Both the position numbers and the translations under genes were made by a program. From Loripinus fragilis (taxonomy: Eukaryota; Mollusca; Bivalvia; Lucinida; Lucinidae), in NCBI GenBank assembly GCA_964019695.1, contig OZ026515.1:133384849-133448848 (forward strand): DNA of 64,000 bases, read 5' to 3'. The notes beneath the pieces were generated by a model that was given only the letters and a program-made list of their open reading frames with translations, was not told the origin of the DNA and searched no databases. Shown here in pieces: positions 1-11,929 of this stretch. Positions within the stretch are counted from its first letter, which is position 1. The number at the start of each line of letters is the position of its first letter.

Positions 1-2
1 TA

Positions 3-249
3 GAACCTGATTTCCCGTGTGTGGCAGATAAAATAGCCGAACCACGCCCAGATATGAATATTAAAGTTGCCGCCTTTACAGTAAGCGAAAAGTCTATTAA
101 TATCCAAATTAACCCTCCTTGTCTGTTAGTCAAAAAAGGTTTCTCTATCAGATATAACCTTTGCAAACAGGATGGAACCAGCTAAAATCCGACACATTGT
201 CGTGCCTAATCTGAATCCAAACCGTTTGACACTTTGGAGATATTCCTAA
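3..249 (+). pseudogene. Broken exon fragment, possibly a fibronectin-III-like receptor domain
   Basis: An open frame without ATG runs from base 3 to a TAA at 183-185. It encodes about 60 residues of good amino-acid variety, including the stretch F-S-I-R-Y-N-L-C. A second frame that opens around 170 continues with H-I-V-V-P-N-L-N-P-N and stops at about 249. The two pieces together have the rhythm of a fibronectin-III or cytokine-receptor ectodomain, with a tyrosine strand, then an N-L-N-P loop, then an aromatic strand. They sit in different frames, so a one- or two-base shift, or a missed splice, separates them. The fragment lies at the window edge and nothing downstream continues it. It could also be a chance open frame. 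Confidence 0.3.
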
Positions 250-296
250 AAGAAAGTTAACTAAACTGGCCTTTTTGACCGCATCTTCGAAGTACA

Positions 297-849
297 TTTT
301 TTGTGTCGCCTGCGAAGCATGGTAGACACATAGGGATCATGACTCCGGCGTCGTCGTCGTCTTCGTCGTCGTCGTCGTCCGCGTTGTCACACTTTTGGTT
401 TTCGCTCGATAACTCTTGAAGGGATGCATACCTTTACAGAAGGGACAAGCATCATTAAATACAGGTCAAGTTCGAAAAGGGGGTGATCCACAAACTTTTG
501 ACAGAGTTATGCCCCCCTTTTTTATTTAGATTTGGCTAAATTGTGGTTTCTGATCAATAAATTTTGAAGGGGTGCAACAATTTCATTCAAATTTTACAGA
601 AGGGTACAGCATCATAAAATACAGATCGAGTTCGAATTTGGAGGTCATTTACAAACTTTGGACTGAGTTATGGTCCTTTTTGAATTAAGTTTAGGCGACT
701 GCAAAAGCAATATTTGGCTATTTTGTTGAATAAACTTCACATTTCTCCAAAAATATTACATCTGACAACTTCTCACTATATGCCATGATGACCAAGTGCC
801 TGAAGTTAAGCATGACACTGATCAATATTTTTCCCAATCTCCTGACCCC
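297..849 (-). repeat. Left arm (outer part) of a large inverted repeat
   Basis: The reverse complement of 13830-14360 aligns along this stretch over more than 500 bp. Shared landmarks are a gggatcatgactcc start, a GTCGTC-rich segment, two blocks with 'gaagggatgcat' and 'catcataaaatacag', and the end segment 'ccaagtgcctg'. No coding frame is seen. The alignment breaks exactly where the Harbinger-like insertion starts and resumes at 2481. Confidence 0.75.
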
Positions 850-852
850 TTA

Positions 853-2477
853 AGCTAGTATCTCACTGGGATGCGAGCAATTTGCGACTATTTCGAGACT
901 AATTTGAGACACGTTTTGGCGACAGAAATACGACATTGCAACCATAATCACATTGCGGTCACACCGAAAGGGTGATTAAGACATATTTGCGACAGTCGCA
1001 CGAATGTCGTACGATTGTCGCACGAATCATTGGCGAATGTTTCACGACATTCGCGCGACATTCGCGCGACATTCGCACGACATTCGCGAGACACTCGCAC
1101 GATGTATTCCCGATTAAATTGCGGACATTTATTACCATCGACCGCCTCACGACGTTCTCACAAACGTCGTGCGACTGTCGCGCGAAGGTCGTGCGACTGT
1201 CGCACGATAGTTTTGCGAGTAATGATAACCCAAGAAAAATAGACATTCTAGCAAGCACAGAAACTTCAGACTAGGAAGGTACCACGCTGTTGGAAGGAAC
1301 TAGAGGGCTGGAAGGAGCTAGATTGTTGGAAGGTGTCACGCTGCTGGGTGGTGTTGGACTGTTGAATGGTAGCAAATATTGAGTTAGAAAAAAATTAACT
1401 CGTTTAAACTGCACAGTTATGATGGCCCATCAAGCAGCTTAAGAAAGTCAGTCGAGAACGCACATGCTCTAATTGCCCATACGTATGGCATGATAAGCCC
1501 AATCAAATCAAAATTGCATTGAGTTCAGATGAGCCTCGTCCTGTGAATATCTATTTTATACAGTTATGCGCACAACAAAGGCACAAATCACACTGCATCG
1601 ATACGCATTCTAATCAGAATCTTAGTTGTCCGCTGCAGTGATAATTTGTTTATAGGGCTCTGTATGCCAAATTCAAACCTAAGAAGGGCTGCTGAGACTA
1701 AGCAGGCTGTTGTAGGCTAACCAAGACACAATACTAATACCTTTATACTGTAATAGAAATAGTAAACATTTATGTAGGCCTTATAAAACATGCTTAACAA
1801 AATTATCCTCTCAGAATGCAGAACCATTTTAATAGGTGAAATTACTCCAAACGGTATACATGTAAGTAAGCCTAATCAATATACATGTACCATACTTATA
1901 TGAAACTATCCTCTCAGATAGCAAGAATACTTGACATCTGGAATTAGTCAAAACTGTATACATTTGTACTTAAGTATGCCTAACCAAGATCTCGTACTAG
2001 GAAAGAAATATCATCTCAGACAGAAGGAACTCTTTTAACGAACATTTGGCGACATAATTGCGAGTAATTTAAGATACTCGCGCGATAGTTGTGAGACGTT
2101 CGTGCGACTGTCTCACGACGTTCGCCAGAACATCGCTTAGTTTAATTTACTCGCAATGTTGTCGCGAAGTGTCTCAATTAGGTCGCAATTGGTTTGCAAT
2201 TCTGTCTTATTTATCTCGCAAATATGTCATGTTCCAAAATAATTGCGACTAAATTGCGAGGGGTCGGCGACAAGTTCGCGACGGGTTCGAGACACCCGCG
2301 ACGACTTTGCGACTATTTTGCGAGGAATTTTGTCGCATAAAATTTTTGAACATGTTCAAAATTTTCGCGACTACTTTGCGCCACTTGGCGACACATGCGA
2401 GGATATTACGAATCACTGGCGACTGTTTCGAGACTGCTTTGCGAGCAAAACAGTCGCAGTCCAGTGAGATAGGGGCT
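853..2477. mobile_element. Non-autonomous PIF/Harbinger-like DNA transposon, 1.6 kb
   Basis: The element splits the left inverted-repeat arm and is absent from the matching point of the right arm (near 13815), which acts as a paralogous empty site. TTA is present on both sides (850-852 and 2478-2480). The ends are inverted: AGCTAGTATCTCACTGG on the left and the complement of AGCCCCTATCTCACTGG on the right. A 3-bp TTA duplication is typical of PIF/Harbinger elements. Both subterminal regions (about 900-1250 and 2040-2460) are dense in short GCGAC/GTCGC motifs in alternating orientation. This also creates spurious overlapping open frames on both strands. No transposase is encoded. The family call rests on the TSD alone. 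Confidence 0.6.
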
Positions 2478-2480
2478 TTA

Positions 2481-2850
2481 GGTGTGGTAAAAGGTCAAAT
2501 ATTTAAACTCAGTCAGTTGTCAATATTTTTACTGAAATTTAGCATGCACACAGAGGTACATACCAAACGTTATTTTAGATTGAAGTCCTGGGTCCCACCC
2601 CATGAGTGGACTTATGGGGTTTGGGTCAAAGGTCAAAATTCACTTTTTTTCAGAACATGATCATGTTGCATATCAAATTAAATGAAATCAAAATGCAGCA
2701 ACATAGTAGCAAATATATTGCCCGCAGACCAAATTAAAGGGAATCACGAATGCAGCAACATGGTAGCAAATATTTTGCCCGCAGACCCTCCCCCTGACCC
2801 TGGGGATTGAACAATAGTCAACTTTTTCAAACATGGTCATGTCAGTGAGA
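2481..2850 (-). repeat. Left arm (inner part) with about 1.6 units of the 135-bp repeat
   Basis: After the Harbinger-like insertion, the sequence continues collinearly with the reverse complement of 13830 down to about 13600. It shares 'tcaatatttttactgaaattt'-type and 'gtcaaaattca' blocks, then enters the 135-bp unit recognised by 'gcagcaacatggtagcaaa' and 'gcccgcagacc'. Only about one and a half units are present, against about thirteen in the right arm. Confidence 0.7.
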
Positions 2851-3069
2851 TAGATGTATGTAGAGATGTGCATTTATGATTATTTATAAATAAAGTTGTC
2901 TAATCATAAAAATGGTCGAGGTAACATTGTAAGCAGCCTATCCAGTACTATAAAGATTATGACTTTGTGATTAATTAACGATTCTGTGATGAGGGATGAA
3001 ATGACATTGTTAACATAGGGCCATTTAAACAAAAATAATTTGCGTAAAATTGCGAATATTTTCTTATCC

Positions 3070-3627
3070 ATTATGGCATGTCAGGCGTTGCAATATTGTA
3101 TGTGGAAATATATGTGTTGTATATCGAAATATTTATGGGCTAAAACATATATTTGTGGACTAAAAAAAATATTTATGTGCTAAAAAGTATATTTGTGGAC
3201 ATAAAAATATATTTGTGGACATAAAAATATATTTGTGTACTAAAAAATATATTTGTTGACATAAAAATATATTTGTGGACATAAAAATATATTTGTGTAC
3301 TAAAAATATATTTGTGGACATAAAAATATATTTGTGGACATACAAATATATTTGTGGACATAAAAATATATTTGTGGACTTAAAAATATATTTGTGGATA
3401 TAAAAATATATTTGTTGGCATAAAAATATATTTATGGACTAAAATATATATATATATATATTGTGTATAAAAAAATATTTGTTGTCTATAAAAAATATGT
3501 GTTGTGTAAAAAAACTATTTATGTTCTAAAATGTATATTTGTTGTCTATAAAATAATATATGTTGGGTAAAATTAGCATTGTGGGATATTAGCTATTTCC
3601 TCAACGGTCGTGTATGAATGTGTCGTG
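3070..3627 (+). repeat. Left terminal inverted repeat with 20-bp tandem units
   Basis: The core of this arm is about fourteen units of ATATATTTGTGGACATAAAA with small variants (gtgtac, gtggac, gttgac). Sixty bases make three units and twenty codons, so periodic open frames appear on the opposite strand; these are not genes. The arm ends inward at the TTAGC..AGCTATTTCCTCAACGG block that is matched at 6157-6213. Confidence 0.8.
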
Positions 3628-6156
3628 TGTGCAGCGGTGCCCTATGGATAGTTCAATTCATTGCAATTCTTTACGAACCAGAACATGAGAATACGGTACT
3701 GTCGGGTTGTCGTGCAATGAAGGCTCAGATAAGCCTGGGAAAATGCGCATGCTCGTCAGAGTCCCACCAAAAGACCAGGATGAAGTAAGATTAACACTTG
3801 AGAAAAAGTACCGAATCACTTCTGAAACTCACATTTTACATGCGACAGATACATTAAACTCAAATACCTGCTGGTGTAGTTCTAGGCGTTGTTGTCGAGG
3901 TCGTGGTTTGAATCTCGCTAGAGGCGAAATATTTACAGCATCTATCGGCTCTGTTGATTTACGTTTTAATTTGCAATCCCAACCAAACCAACCCCATCCA
4001 CCTCTACCCTACTGTAATATACTTGCCACATCCTAGTCTACACTACCTCAAGTCCGCATCTACATATTGAAACTACCCACACCCCGTACATTGCCCCGCC
4101 CTACCGTACATTTTTGATCTGATATAGTAGTGACGTAGCCTTTTTGTTGTATAACGCAAATGTGCTTAATGGATATACCCTGTCTTGCACTCCACGCCAT
4201 ACAGCCATTTTTTATAGGCCAGCACTCTCACCTCAAGTAATTGTTTTGTTTTTGCATAACTCTAATCTCTGACAACCGCTTCTGAAAATCAACATTTTGG
4301 CTAGTTGGTAAGAGCATTGTAGTCAAGATTCAGTTCCCAATCATGGCACAGGATTTTTTTTAGCTTTGGTCTACATTTGTTGCGGCTGTTATATCTGTTA
4401 TCCTAGATAATTTGCATATTTTATTACACCTAATGGCTGTTGTGGGTTAGTAAGGAGCACGTCACGTCGAATTGTTACTGCTTTATCCCCAATATTTTCT
4501 ACACCTTACCCATCCTTTTATATTATAAGAATCCATTTTGAGTGTGAGGGTAGGGTAGAAAATACTTGCACATCTTACCCAGGCTGTCACCTAAGGGTTC
4601 TCTACACAGGTTGTGTTGGGTATGTAGCGGAACTCACGCACATGACAGTCAAGTCACGCCATTGTTATGTTAAAGTGACGTCATCATCTTATGTCCCATC
4701 TCAGCTTATTCATGAACTTCTTGGATCCCCTTTTGTTTTACCGTCTAACTGTGAGTCTGTCGCTTTCCCATTGGTATTCTTGGTCAGGTGTGGTACTTGA
4801 TTGTATAGATTCCTGATCTTTGCTCTGTTACTTACTTTTAAGTATAGGGTATGTAAATGAAGTGACTGGTCCCGTCTGTCTTGCATTTGTCACATGCAGT
4901 GACATATCTTATATATGTCACTGTCACATGGCAGTCGCTAGTATACTACGAAATGTAAGACAACAGCAGAATTTCGCGCCTACCTGCGGCAAACGCGAGT
5001 AAAGGCAAATTAACTAGCACCATACCATCATCCGAGTTTGGAGGAGACCAGGGCTAGACCTGCCCCATTTTAGAAAAATGTACAGTTTTTCACCTTTTAC
5101 AAAGTGTGTAAGTGCCACAAAGTACGCTGGCAAATAGTTTTGTATGCGTGGATCACCGAACCTGTCCCGACGTAAGATGCCGAACTAGCCCCTGACAGAC
5201 TATTTCCATATAGCACGTGACAGCTCCTTTTAGGTTGCAAGAGATGAATTTAAAAATGTGTTATACCAAAGAACCTTATCCTCTCGTACTAATCATATAA
5301 AATTTGAATCAGAATAATAACACATCTTTAGAAAAATGAAAAAAAAAATGTAGTTACTATGGAAAATTTACTGATGCATCATTGAAGAAAACGAGTTTTC
5401 GGTTACAAATCAGCGCATCCTTCTATAATGCAGCCATTCTATGCTCAAGCAAACAAACTCGTCCCAAGTAATGTCCAAATATGTTTCCGAGCATCATATC
5501 TTAATCTGCATGCTCAATATAGTCATATGCCGTACATGCTCCGGGGTCGTACTTGCCCCGGTCTCCCCTATCCATAATTTAGACAGAGAAGGCGATGGCC
5601 CCACATAAGAAGGGTATGCCGTGTAAAGAGAGATCGATGAGTAGGGAGAACCAAAATTTATTTAATTGTTTTGAGCACTTCGGATCGGTTCAAATTTAGA
5701 TAGATAGGCATAAGTTGGGTTTTCTTTTGTTCCTGCTCATTAATTCTCTTTTTACAGGCATGTAGATGAGTGCGTTATCAAATATTTTCTTATTTTTCTA
5801 CCAAACGTGTTATTGCTACTCAAATAAACCGTTATAAATTCTAGGCACCAAAAACAACATATGTTGTGAATACTCAAAGCATTCTTCAGGAGACGCTTCC
5901 TTTGAGAGCCCAAAACACATGGGAAAGAAAGCACTTGAAAATTTATGACGAAACGCACGATGAACTCACAAACCTCATAAGACATCGTAACGTAGCCCTA
6001 TGTTTCACAATTTCTGTGAAACTGCCTTGTGACAGTCTTGCAAGTTTGCGGGGCTACCTCACGACTGTCATGCGGCTGCCTTGCAAAGACTGCGGCTTTA
6101 AATTTGCAAACATCGAGGAACTCGTGAGATAGCCGTATTAGCATCGTCAGTGAAAC
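3628..6156. other. Interior of the inverted-repeat element, no gene seen
   Basis: Open frames here are short and of low quality. Positions about 4740-4840 match the tail of the Penelope-like family ('ctgatctttgc..cttactt'). Positions 5855-5925 resemble the dispersed AACATATGTT hairpin. Positions 6000-6140 resemble the GCGAC-rich subterminal sequence of the Harbinger-like element. The rest shows nothing recognisable. Confidence 0.5.
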
Positions 6157-6771
6157 AGTCACACGACCGTTAAGGAAATAGCTAGTATCCCACAATGCTA
6201 ATTTTACCCAACATATATTTTTTATAGACAACAAATATATATTTTAGAACATAAATATTTTTTTTACACAACACATATTTTTTTACACAACACATATTTT
6301 TTACACAACACATATTTTTTTACACAACACATATTTTTTTACACAACAAATATTTCTTATACACAATAAATATATATTTTAGTCCATAAATATATTTTAA
6401 GTCCATAAAAATATTTTTTAGTTCACAAATATATTTTTAAATCCACAATTATATTTTTATGTCCACAAATATATTTTTTAGTACACAAATATATTTTTAT
6501 GTCCACAAATATATTTTTATGTCCACAAATATATTTTTATGTCAACAAATATATTTTTATGTCCACAAATATTCTTTTATGTCCACAAATATATTTTTTT
6601 ATTACACAAATATATTTTTATGTCCACAAATATATTTTTATGTCCACAAATATTCTTTTTAGCACATAAATATTTTTTTAGTCCATAAATATATGTTTTA
6701 GCCCATAAATATTTCGATATACAACACATATATTTCCACATACAATATTGCAACGCTTGACATGCCATAAT
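6157..6771 (-). repeat. Right terminal inverted repeat with 20-bp tandem units
   Basis: This is the reverse complement of 3070-3627. It uses units of TTTTATGTCCACAAATATAT and ends outward at CATGCCATAAT (6771). Small differences in unit order and some unmatched CACAACACATATTTTTT units near 6260-6350 show independent drift or unit turnover in each arm. Confidence 0.8.
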
Positions 6772-6782
6772 CCATCAGTTTA

Positions 6783-6860
6783 AAAATATGTTTTGGGTGC
6801 TCAAAAGAACCGTCTCATCGAGACGGTTCTTTTGAGTACCAACAACATATGTTTTGGTTG
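6783..6860. repeat. Dispersed hairpin repeat, copy 1 (GAGACGGTTCTTTTGA stem)
   Basis: A nearly perfect palindrome has arms CAAAAGAACCGTCTC and GAGACGGTTCTTTTG around a three-base loop, flanked by AACATATGTT. A near-identical hairpin lies at 43040-43116 and a decayed one near 42874-42940. The following bases (ttggttgaggaataag) also match the copy near 42940, so the hairpin is the end of a small MITE. Confidence 0.7.
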
Positions 6861-6861
6861 A

Positions 6862-8924
<2,063 letters not shown>

Positions 8925-9192
8925 GTCATGAACACCAGCACCGTTACCAACACAAGTACCAGCAGCAGCACTACTACTACCAAGCCCACCACAACAAGCA
9001 TCACAATCAGCCGCAGCACCAACACCATCACAGCCAAAACCACAGCCACCACCGCCACCATCACCTACAATCATCATCAGCAACATTTGCAAAAACAGCA
9101 ACAGAATCCACAACTACAATAACCTCAACAACAAAAGCAGCAGCAGCAACTAAAACAACAATAACAACAACAGCAGCAGCAGCGACGCCGAT
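8925..9192. repeat. Degenerate CAG/CCA/CAA low-complexity tract
   Basis: The sequence is a mixed trinucleotide purine-poor tract (cagca, ccacca, caacaa) grading into the pure (CAA)n that follows. It reads as Thr-, His-, Gln- or Val-rich peptide in several frames, and none shows other coding features. Confidence 0.8.
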
Positions 9193-9416
<224 letters not shown>

Positions 9417-9698
9417 ACTGTGTGCGTCTCCTGGTCATTTCCAAAGTATTTTAGATATAAGGCTGGCACAAACGCCTATATATTGACTTTACCACAAGAC
9501 TAAGCAATAGTGACAGTGGTAGAGGCCCCGCCTTGTTGACTATAAGAGGGATTCCCTACAGACAGACACAGCTAGAGGGAGCCACAGCTGATACGCTTTA
9601 TCACTTAGGTAACCTTTTCTTTTAAGTTTTTTTTGTATTGTTATATTTTGAATAGAAAATAAATCCAAAAATCACTTTGTAGAAATAGAAAATATATT

Positions 9699-9948
9699 TT
9701 AACCCTAAAAATGAGCCAAGAAAAAAATTCATCTGAAAATGTCGTCTGCTGAAGTCGTCTGCTGCAAATAATTGCCTAACATTAATGACAAATTAAGCAT
9801 AGAAGCAAACAGCGTAGACCCAGAACAGACTGCTTCTATAGGATCAGTCTGATCTGGGTCCACACTGTTCGCCATAGAGGCTTCTTAATCATTTTTGCAG
9901 ACTAGAAAAGCAGATGACTTTTGTTGCGTTTGGCGCATCAAGGGTTAA
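9699..9948. mobile_element. MITE family A, copy 1
   Basis: The element is bounded by TTAACCCT at the left and AGGGTTAA at the right. It shares internal blocks (gtcgtctgctgaagtcg, taattgcctaacatta, aacagactgcttctatagga, gaggcttcttaa) with an inverted copy at 43611-43856 and a diverged one at 39890-40100. The length of about 250 bp and absence of coding sequence fit a MITE. Confidence 0.65.
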
Positions 9949-9979
9949 TATAAAGCAGAACAGACACAGGTAGCATACT

Positions 9980-10285
9980 GCTGTATCTGAACTATGGAAT
10001 AAAATTCCCGCCGATACTCTATGTGTCCAATTTAGTTTTTGTTTTTTAAGATTGCAATTTTATTTCGTAAATTATGTCATTGTATCACGTGAATTGCCTT
10101 ACTATAACAGCTTTGATCATCGGATGTTGCTTAAGAATTAAAAAAATAGTACAAAGTTAACTATAAATAGCATAAACAACATAATAAAGTGACATGAAAC
10201 AAGCATTGAATATTGTCGGTAATACCGCGCGTATTTCTATTCTATATATTTTGACGCCAGAGGGCGCGCTTTCATTTATAATTTA
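9980..10285 (+). repeat. Dispersed repeat B, copy 1 (ends in GACGCCAGAGGGCGC)
   Basis: About 300 bp starts ATGGAATAAAATTCCCGCCG and ends TTTTGACGCCAGAGGGCGC. Both ends and scattered interior blocks recur in inverted orientation at 42490-42790. The GCCAGAGGGCGC end resembles a CTCF core site, but that is only a motif-level resemblance. Confidence 0.5.
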
Positions 10286-10394
10286 TAGGATATCCCTTTT
10301 TCGGAACTCATCGAATAATTTCGGAAAACGGTGCCAGGAGTCATTTTGACTGAATGCTTTATCCGAAAATACTTTTTTGTGGCTTTCCTGGGTA

Positions 10395-10557
10395 TAAACC
10401 AGTTACACCGGGTTGGTTTAAGATAGTGTGTTGGTTTTATGTCGGGAACACCCAAAGGCTCACACCGAAAGTGGTTTTATGGAGAAGCCGGGAATCGAAC
10501 CTGCGACCCCTGGTTTACAAGGCATAGCACTTATCCACTACACCACGGCGGCTTCTT
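10395..10557 (-). mobile_element. tRNA-derived SINE, family 2, copy 1
   Basis: On the minus strand the head reads as a tRNA-like promoter. An A box TGGTGTAGTGGAT is followed 40 bp later by a B box GGTTCGATTCC with a CCGGCTTCTCC end. The acceptor stem does not pair, so it is not a working tRNA. The body (aaccagt..ctgggttggttt, atgtc.ggagcaccc) recurs at 41331-41488. Confidence 0.65.
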
Positions 10558-10569
10558 GCTTTATCCGAA

Positions 10570-10625
10570 AATGTGGTACTTGATTGTTTCGATTCCTGAT
10601 CTTCGCCTCTTTCTTACTTTTGGCT
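10570..10625 (+). repeat. Penelope-like element 3' tail, 55-bp fragment
   Basis: The segment tggtacttgattgtttcgat..cctgatcttcgcc..cttac matches the terminal part of the retroelement family whose larger copies lie at 36715-37390 and 51341-52754. Confidence 0.6.
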
Positions 10626-10647
10626 TATTTTCAAATAAATATATCAA

Positions 10648-10745
10648 AAAATTCAGGACTTGTTTACGGAAGCGTATATACGCCACCACTTGCTACTTAA
10701 ATCCGTCAGAAAAAGACTGTTTTTCGCACTAAATATTTTATTTTT
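10648..10745 (+). repeat. Dispersed repeat C, copy 1
   Basis: The block tacggaagcgtatatacgcc..cttgctacttaaatccgtcagaaaaagactg recurs inverted at 38154-38240 with few changes. No coding capacity is seen. Confidence 0.5.
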
Positions 10746-11364
10746 TCTCGCGTTAATATCAACTTTTTCGATATGTTTTACTTGAAAAAGCGAATAAAAA
10801 ACACGACACGATGCATTAAGTTATTACAATGTGCTATTATTATGTCGCATTGTCTTGATATTTTCGTTTATTGTTACATAATTAATTCTCTTTCAAGAAA
10901 ATGTTTACGCAATTCGAAGAGATATCGCTACTAAACAATTCATTAAAGCTCTTTGCGAGAAGAGTTTTAGCTGTCTACGCCATACCTTTAGTACTCTGAG
11001 GCTGTTGAAGATAGGAGGTTTGACGATGGTCGAAAAAAGGATTTTTTTTCTGGGGCAAAAGGTAAGTATCCAATCATTTCAAAGTGTTTTTATAGTAGTA
11101 TATATCTCATAATATAGAGAAGGTGACTACTGTACAGTATAATATATATATTAACTGTGTAAATCACAGATTTTGGATAACTGTTTTTCCTCTACGTGCC
11201 ACGTGCCGTGGTTGTTTGAATTGGGTTGGTTCTGAAAATTTTCAACGTGGTGTGCCATTGAGTGTTTTTATAATTATGACTAGAATCCACCCTGACTAGG
11301 ACAAGGTGCGTTGTTGTAGGGCTATTTTCAACCGTAATTTTTTACACTTCGTAAATTTCAGGCC
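10746..11364. other. Unannotated AT-rich DNA
   Basis: No open frame, repeat unit or RNA structure was recognised. Confidence 0.4.
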
Positions 11365-11800
11365 GATGAATTGGTACCAATTCTCACATCGCGTGAATAA
11401 TTGATACCAATACGTCACCGATTTCATACCAATATTTTTCATGTGTGAGAGAAATATGCACGTAGTCAAAATTCATGTGGCAATCATGCAAATTCCTCAC
11501 ATCGATAAAGTACCCCACAAAGCTGCTGCATTCTATATTGGCACGAATTCCATAATTAGAAGTCGCAGGCAACTATATATCTAAATGAGATTCTTCACAT
11601 GTGTGAATTATTGGTACCAATTCTTCTCTAAGTGAGGAATTGGTGCCAATTCTTCTCATGCGTGAGGAACTGGTACCAATTATTTGGTTTTGATGTAAGA
11701 GGAATTAGTACCAATTCTACACATGTTAGATGAATTGGTACCAATTTTTCACACATGAAAGAGGAAAAAGTAGTACCAATTATTCACACTAAAATTCCGA
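11365..11800. repeat. Array of GAATTGGTACCAATTC palindromes
   Basis: About nine intact or mutated copies of the 16-bp palindrome GAATTGGTACCAATTC occur at about 32-bp spacing where regular. They are separated by a second palindrome of the type CACATGTGTGA. Copies lie near 11372, 11398, 11605, 11640, 11667, 11701, 11730 and 11768. Decayed traces (ttcacatgtatgaggattttgtacc) reappear at 14400-14500, beyond the repeat arm that follows. Confidence 0.75.
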
Positions 11801-11929
11801 GATTAGGATGTGTTGCCTTGCCAAACAGAAGTCAAACAAGGCAAATATGTTAAATTTATATCCCGGGCAAAGGGTAACCTTAGAAAATTTATAAATCACA
11901 AAACATAAATCTCATTTCTCCAACCCCTA

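Larger units (their letters stand above)
3070..6771. mobile_element. 3.7-kb element with long, minisatellite-built terminal inverted repeats
   Basis: The two ends are inverted copies of about 560-610 bp, starting ATTATGGCATGTCA on both sides. They run inward through a 20-bp tandem unit to a shared inner block that includes GCATTGTGGGATA and AGCTATTTCC. The central 2.5 kb (3630-6156) has no transposase-like frame. It contains the 3' tail of a Penelope-like element near 4740-4840 and a decayed copy of the dispersed hairpin repeat near 5855-5925. Target duplications could not be read with confidence, so the superfamily is unknown. It may be a foldback-type non-autonomous DNA element. Confidence 0.65.

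Noticed and set aside
959..1274. Arg/His/Ser-rich frames on both strands
   Set aside because: They follow from alternating GCGAC and GTCGC motifs in the Harbinger-like element.
3160..3361. Tyr/Ile/Phe-rich repetitive peptides (also 6459-6768)
   Set aside because: They are readings of the 20-bp minisatellite in the terminal repeats.
10485..10557. A tRNA gene on the minus strand
   Set aside because: The A and B boxes are good but the acceptor stem does not pair, and the same body follows at a second locus. It is a SINE head.
11365..11800. A CRISPR-like array
   Set aside because: Repeats are palindromic, irregular in spacing and mutated. Spacers are short and themselves repetitive, and the genome is eukaryotic.
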